This document shows positions 63,125 through 64,000 of a DNA stretch of 64,000 nucleotides, piece by piece. This DNA is from Oligoflexia bacterium (GTDB lineage Bacteria > Bdellovibrionota_G > JALEGL01). The notes under the pieces are model-generated. The model saw only the letters and a program-made list of their open reading frames with translations. It made no database searches and was not told where the DNA came from. Both the position numbers and the translations under genes were made by a program. The DNA lies in the NCBI GenBank assembly GCA_035326705.1, contig DAOLES010000003.1:186001-250000 (forward strand), given 5' to 3'. The stretch's first letter is position 1. Each line of letters begins with the position of its first letter.

Positions 63125-64000
63125 CGCTTAAAATCCTCAAAAATATACTCTGCATCATTAGGGCCAGGAGATGCTTCTGGATGATATTGTATAGATTGCA
63201 AAGCAATCGATTCAATATCAAAACCTTCCACTGTATTATCACTTAAATGGATATGGGTTAATCGTAAATCTTTGTATTTTTTTTCACCCTCTTTTTTTAA
63301 ACTTTGAGCATCTACTGCAAAACCATGGTTTTGCGAAGTAATTTCAATCTTATTTTTAATTGCATTATGAACCGGGTGATTCCCACCATGATGACCAAAA
63401 TCTAACTTATAGGTCTTAGCTCCCAAGGCCAAAGCTAAAATTTGATGCCCTAAACAAATGCCTAAAAGAGGAAACTGACCAAAACATTGTTGTAAAACTT
63501 CCGGCAAACCCTGTACGGCATCTGGATCACCCGGACCATTAGAAACCAAGATTCCTTTTGGATTGTATGTCGCTATCTGCTCAAAACTGGTGTTGTATGG
63601 TACCACTTGCACTTTAAAGCCCAACGCTGCAAGTTTACGCAATATATTATGTTTAACCCCACAGTCTATCACCACTATGCAATCTTGACTTTGGCTGTCT
63701 GGATTCCATGTGTATGGTTGCTTACAACTCACCTCTCCTACCAAAGCTGTGCCTTGCATATCAGGAATATCGCCAAGTTTTGCTTTTAGATCCGCAATGT
63801 CATGCTCACCACAAGCAACAACACATTTCATGGCCCCTTTTTCACGAATTTTTAAGGTGATATAACGGGTATCCAATCCTTCAACCCCAACGACATTATT
63901 TTCTTTTAAATAATCAGCTAAGCTGGCTTCATTGGCATAATGACTGGGGTAATTAACATAACTACCCACCACTAAAGCACTGGCCCAAATATTTTTGGAC
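63097..64000 (-). CDS. carA: Carbamoyl-phosphate synthase small subunit (5' end off window)
   Basis: CarA hydrolyses glutamine and channels ammonia to CarB. About 300 C-terminal residues are present; the frame is open to the right edge (IWASALVVGSYVNYPSH), so roughly the first 80 residues lie beyond it. The class I amidotransferase has its nucleophilic cysteine in GICLGHQILALALG and the His/Glu pair in YHPEASPGP. LSNGPGDP-like VSNGPGDPDAV and FGHHGGNHPV are intact. It is the first of three overlapping genes carA, an unknown gene and carB. Confidence 0.96.
   Translation of the reverse strand, partial: SKNIWASALVVGSYVNYPSHYANEASLADYLKENNVVGVEGLDTRYITLKIREKGAMKCVVACGEHDIADLKAKLGDIPDMQGTALVGEVSCKQPYTWNPDSQSQDCIVVIDCGVKHNILRKLAALGFKVQVVPYNTSFEQIATYNPKGILVSNGPGDPDAVQGLPEVLQQCFGQFPLLGICLGHQILALALGAKTYKLDFGHHGGNHPVHNAIKNKIEITSQNHGFAVDAQSLKKEGEKKYKDLRLTHIHLSDNTVEGFDIESIALQSIQYHPEASPGPNDAEYIFEDFKRCIKKFWDK

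Noticed and set aside
1..64000. Prophage, IS element, integron, CRISPR or toxin-antitoxin locus
   Set aside because: No transposase, integrase, phage or Cas-like protein and no regular repeat array were seen on either strand.

Overview
This is 64 kb of AT-rich, gene-dense bacterial chromosome carrying mainly housekeeping genes. There is no prophage, insertion sequence or CRISPR array that I can see. Several traits point to a Gram-negative, deltaproteobacteria-like lineage, perhaps Bdellovibrionota. They are sigma-54 (rpoN) with the hpf-ptsN-rapZ set, an FHA-FHA sigma-54 activator beside a Hanks-type Ser/Thr kinase, SPII lipoproteins, and an outer-membrane-barrel-like protein. The taxonomic call is inference from gene content and base composition. 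Starts are mixed, with many TTG and GTG.

Layout. 1-4.4 kb: the start of a zinc-ribbon coiled-coil gene, a CAU-anticodon tRNA, and the macromolecular-synthesis operon rpsU-dnaG-rpoD. 4.7-8.6 kb: a small membrane protein, a fused alpha/beta 2-oxoacid dehydrogenase E1, and metK. 8.7-14.9 kb: rapZ, ptsN, hpf, rpoN, pyrG, rpsI and rplM, all on the minus strand. 15-23.2 kb: an accessory block with a lipoprotein, an HU-like protein, an ALDH3-type aldehyde dehydrogenase, a secreted protein, and then a four-gene carotenoid operon read here as crtN-crtP-crtQ-crtO, ending against a DUF2141 protein. 23.3-28.2 kb: a regulatory block (FHA/sigma-54 activator, HU paralog, lipoprotein, Ser/Thr kinase, HEAT-repeat protein). 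28.2-48.7 kb: ispH, an OM-like protein, M48 protease plus LemA, a reverse transsulfuration pair, a peptide-binding lipoprotein with an M16 protease, xseB-ispA-tlyA, an ankyrin protein, accD, murA, prmC, prfA and rpmE. 48.8-54.2 kb: a histidine-utilisation set (hutH divergent from hutU-hutI-hutG). 54.2-64 kb: a long-chain acyl-CoA ligase, a structured intergenic element, recG, and the carA/carB region with two uncharacterised partner genes; carA runs off the right edge.

How the genes work together. The carotenoid operon matches the staphyloxanthin route (desaturase, terminal oxidase, glycosyltransferase, acyltransferase). The nearby ALDH3 enzyme could supply the aldehyde-to-acid step, and ispH plus ispA elsewhere in the window would feed farnesyl diphosphate. 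No squalene- or dehydrosqualene-synthase (crtM-like) gene is present in the window. The hut genes convert histidine to glutamate plus formamide. The CBS/CGL pair with metK outlines a methionine-to-cysteine route.

The most rewarding items for follow-up are the staphyloxanthin-like operon in a Gram-negative setting, the foldable element at 56131-56300 (possibly a 6S-like RNA or a small inverted-repeat element), the divergent genes whose start codons overlap at 28200-28203, and the GAFTSA loop in the sigma-54 activator.
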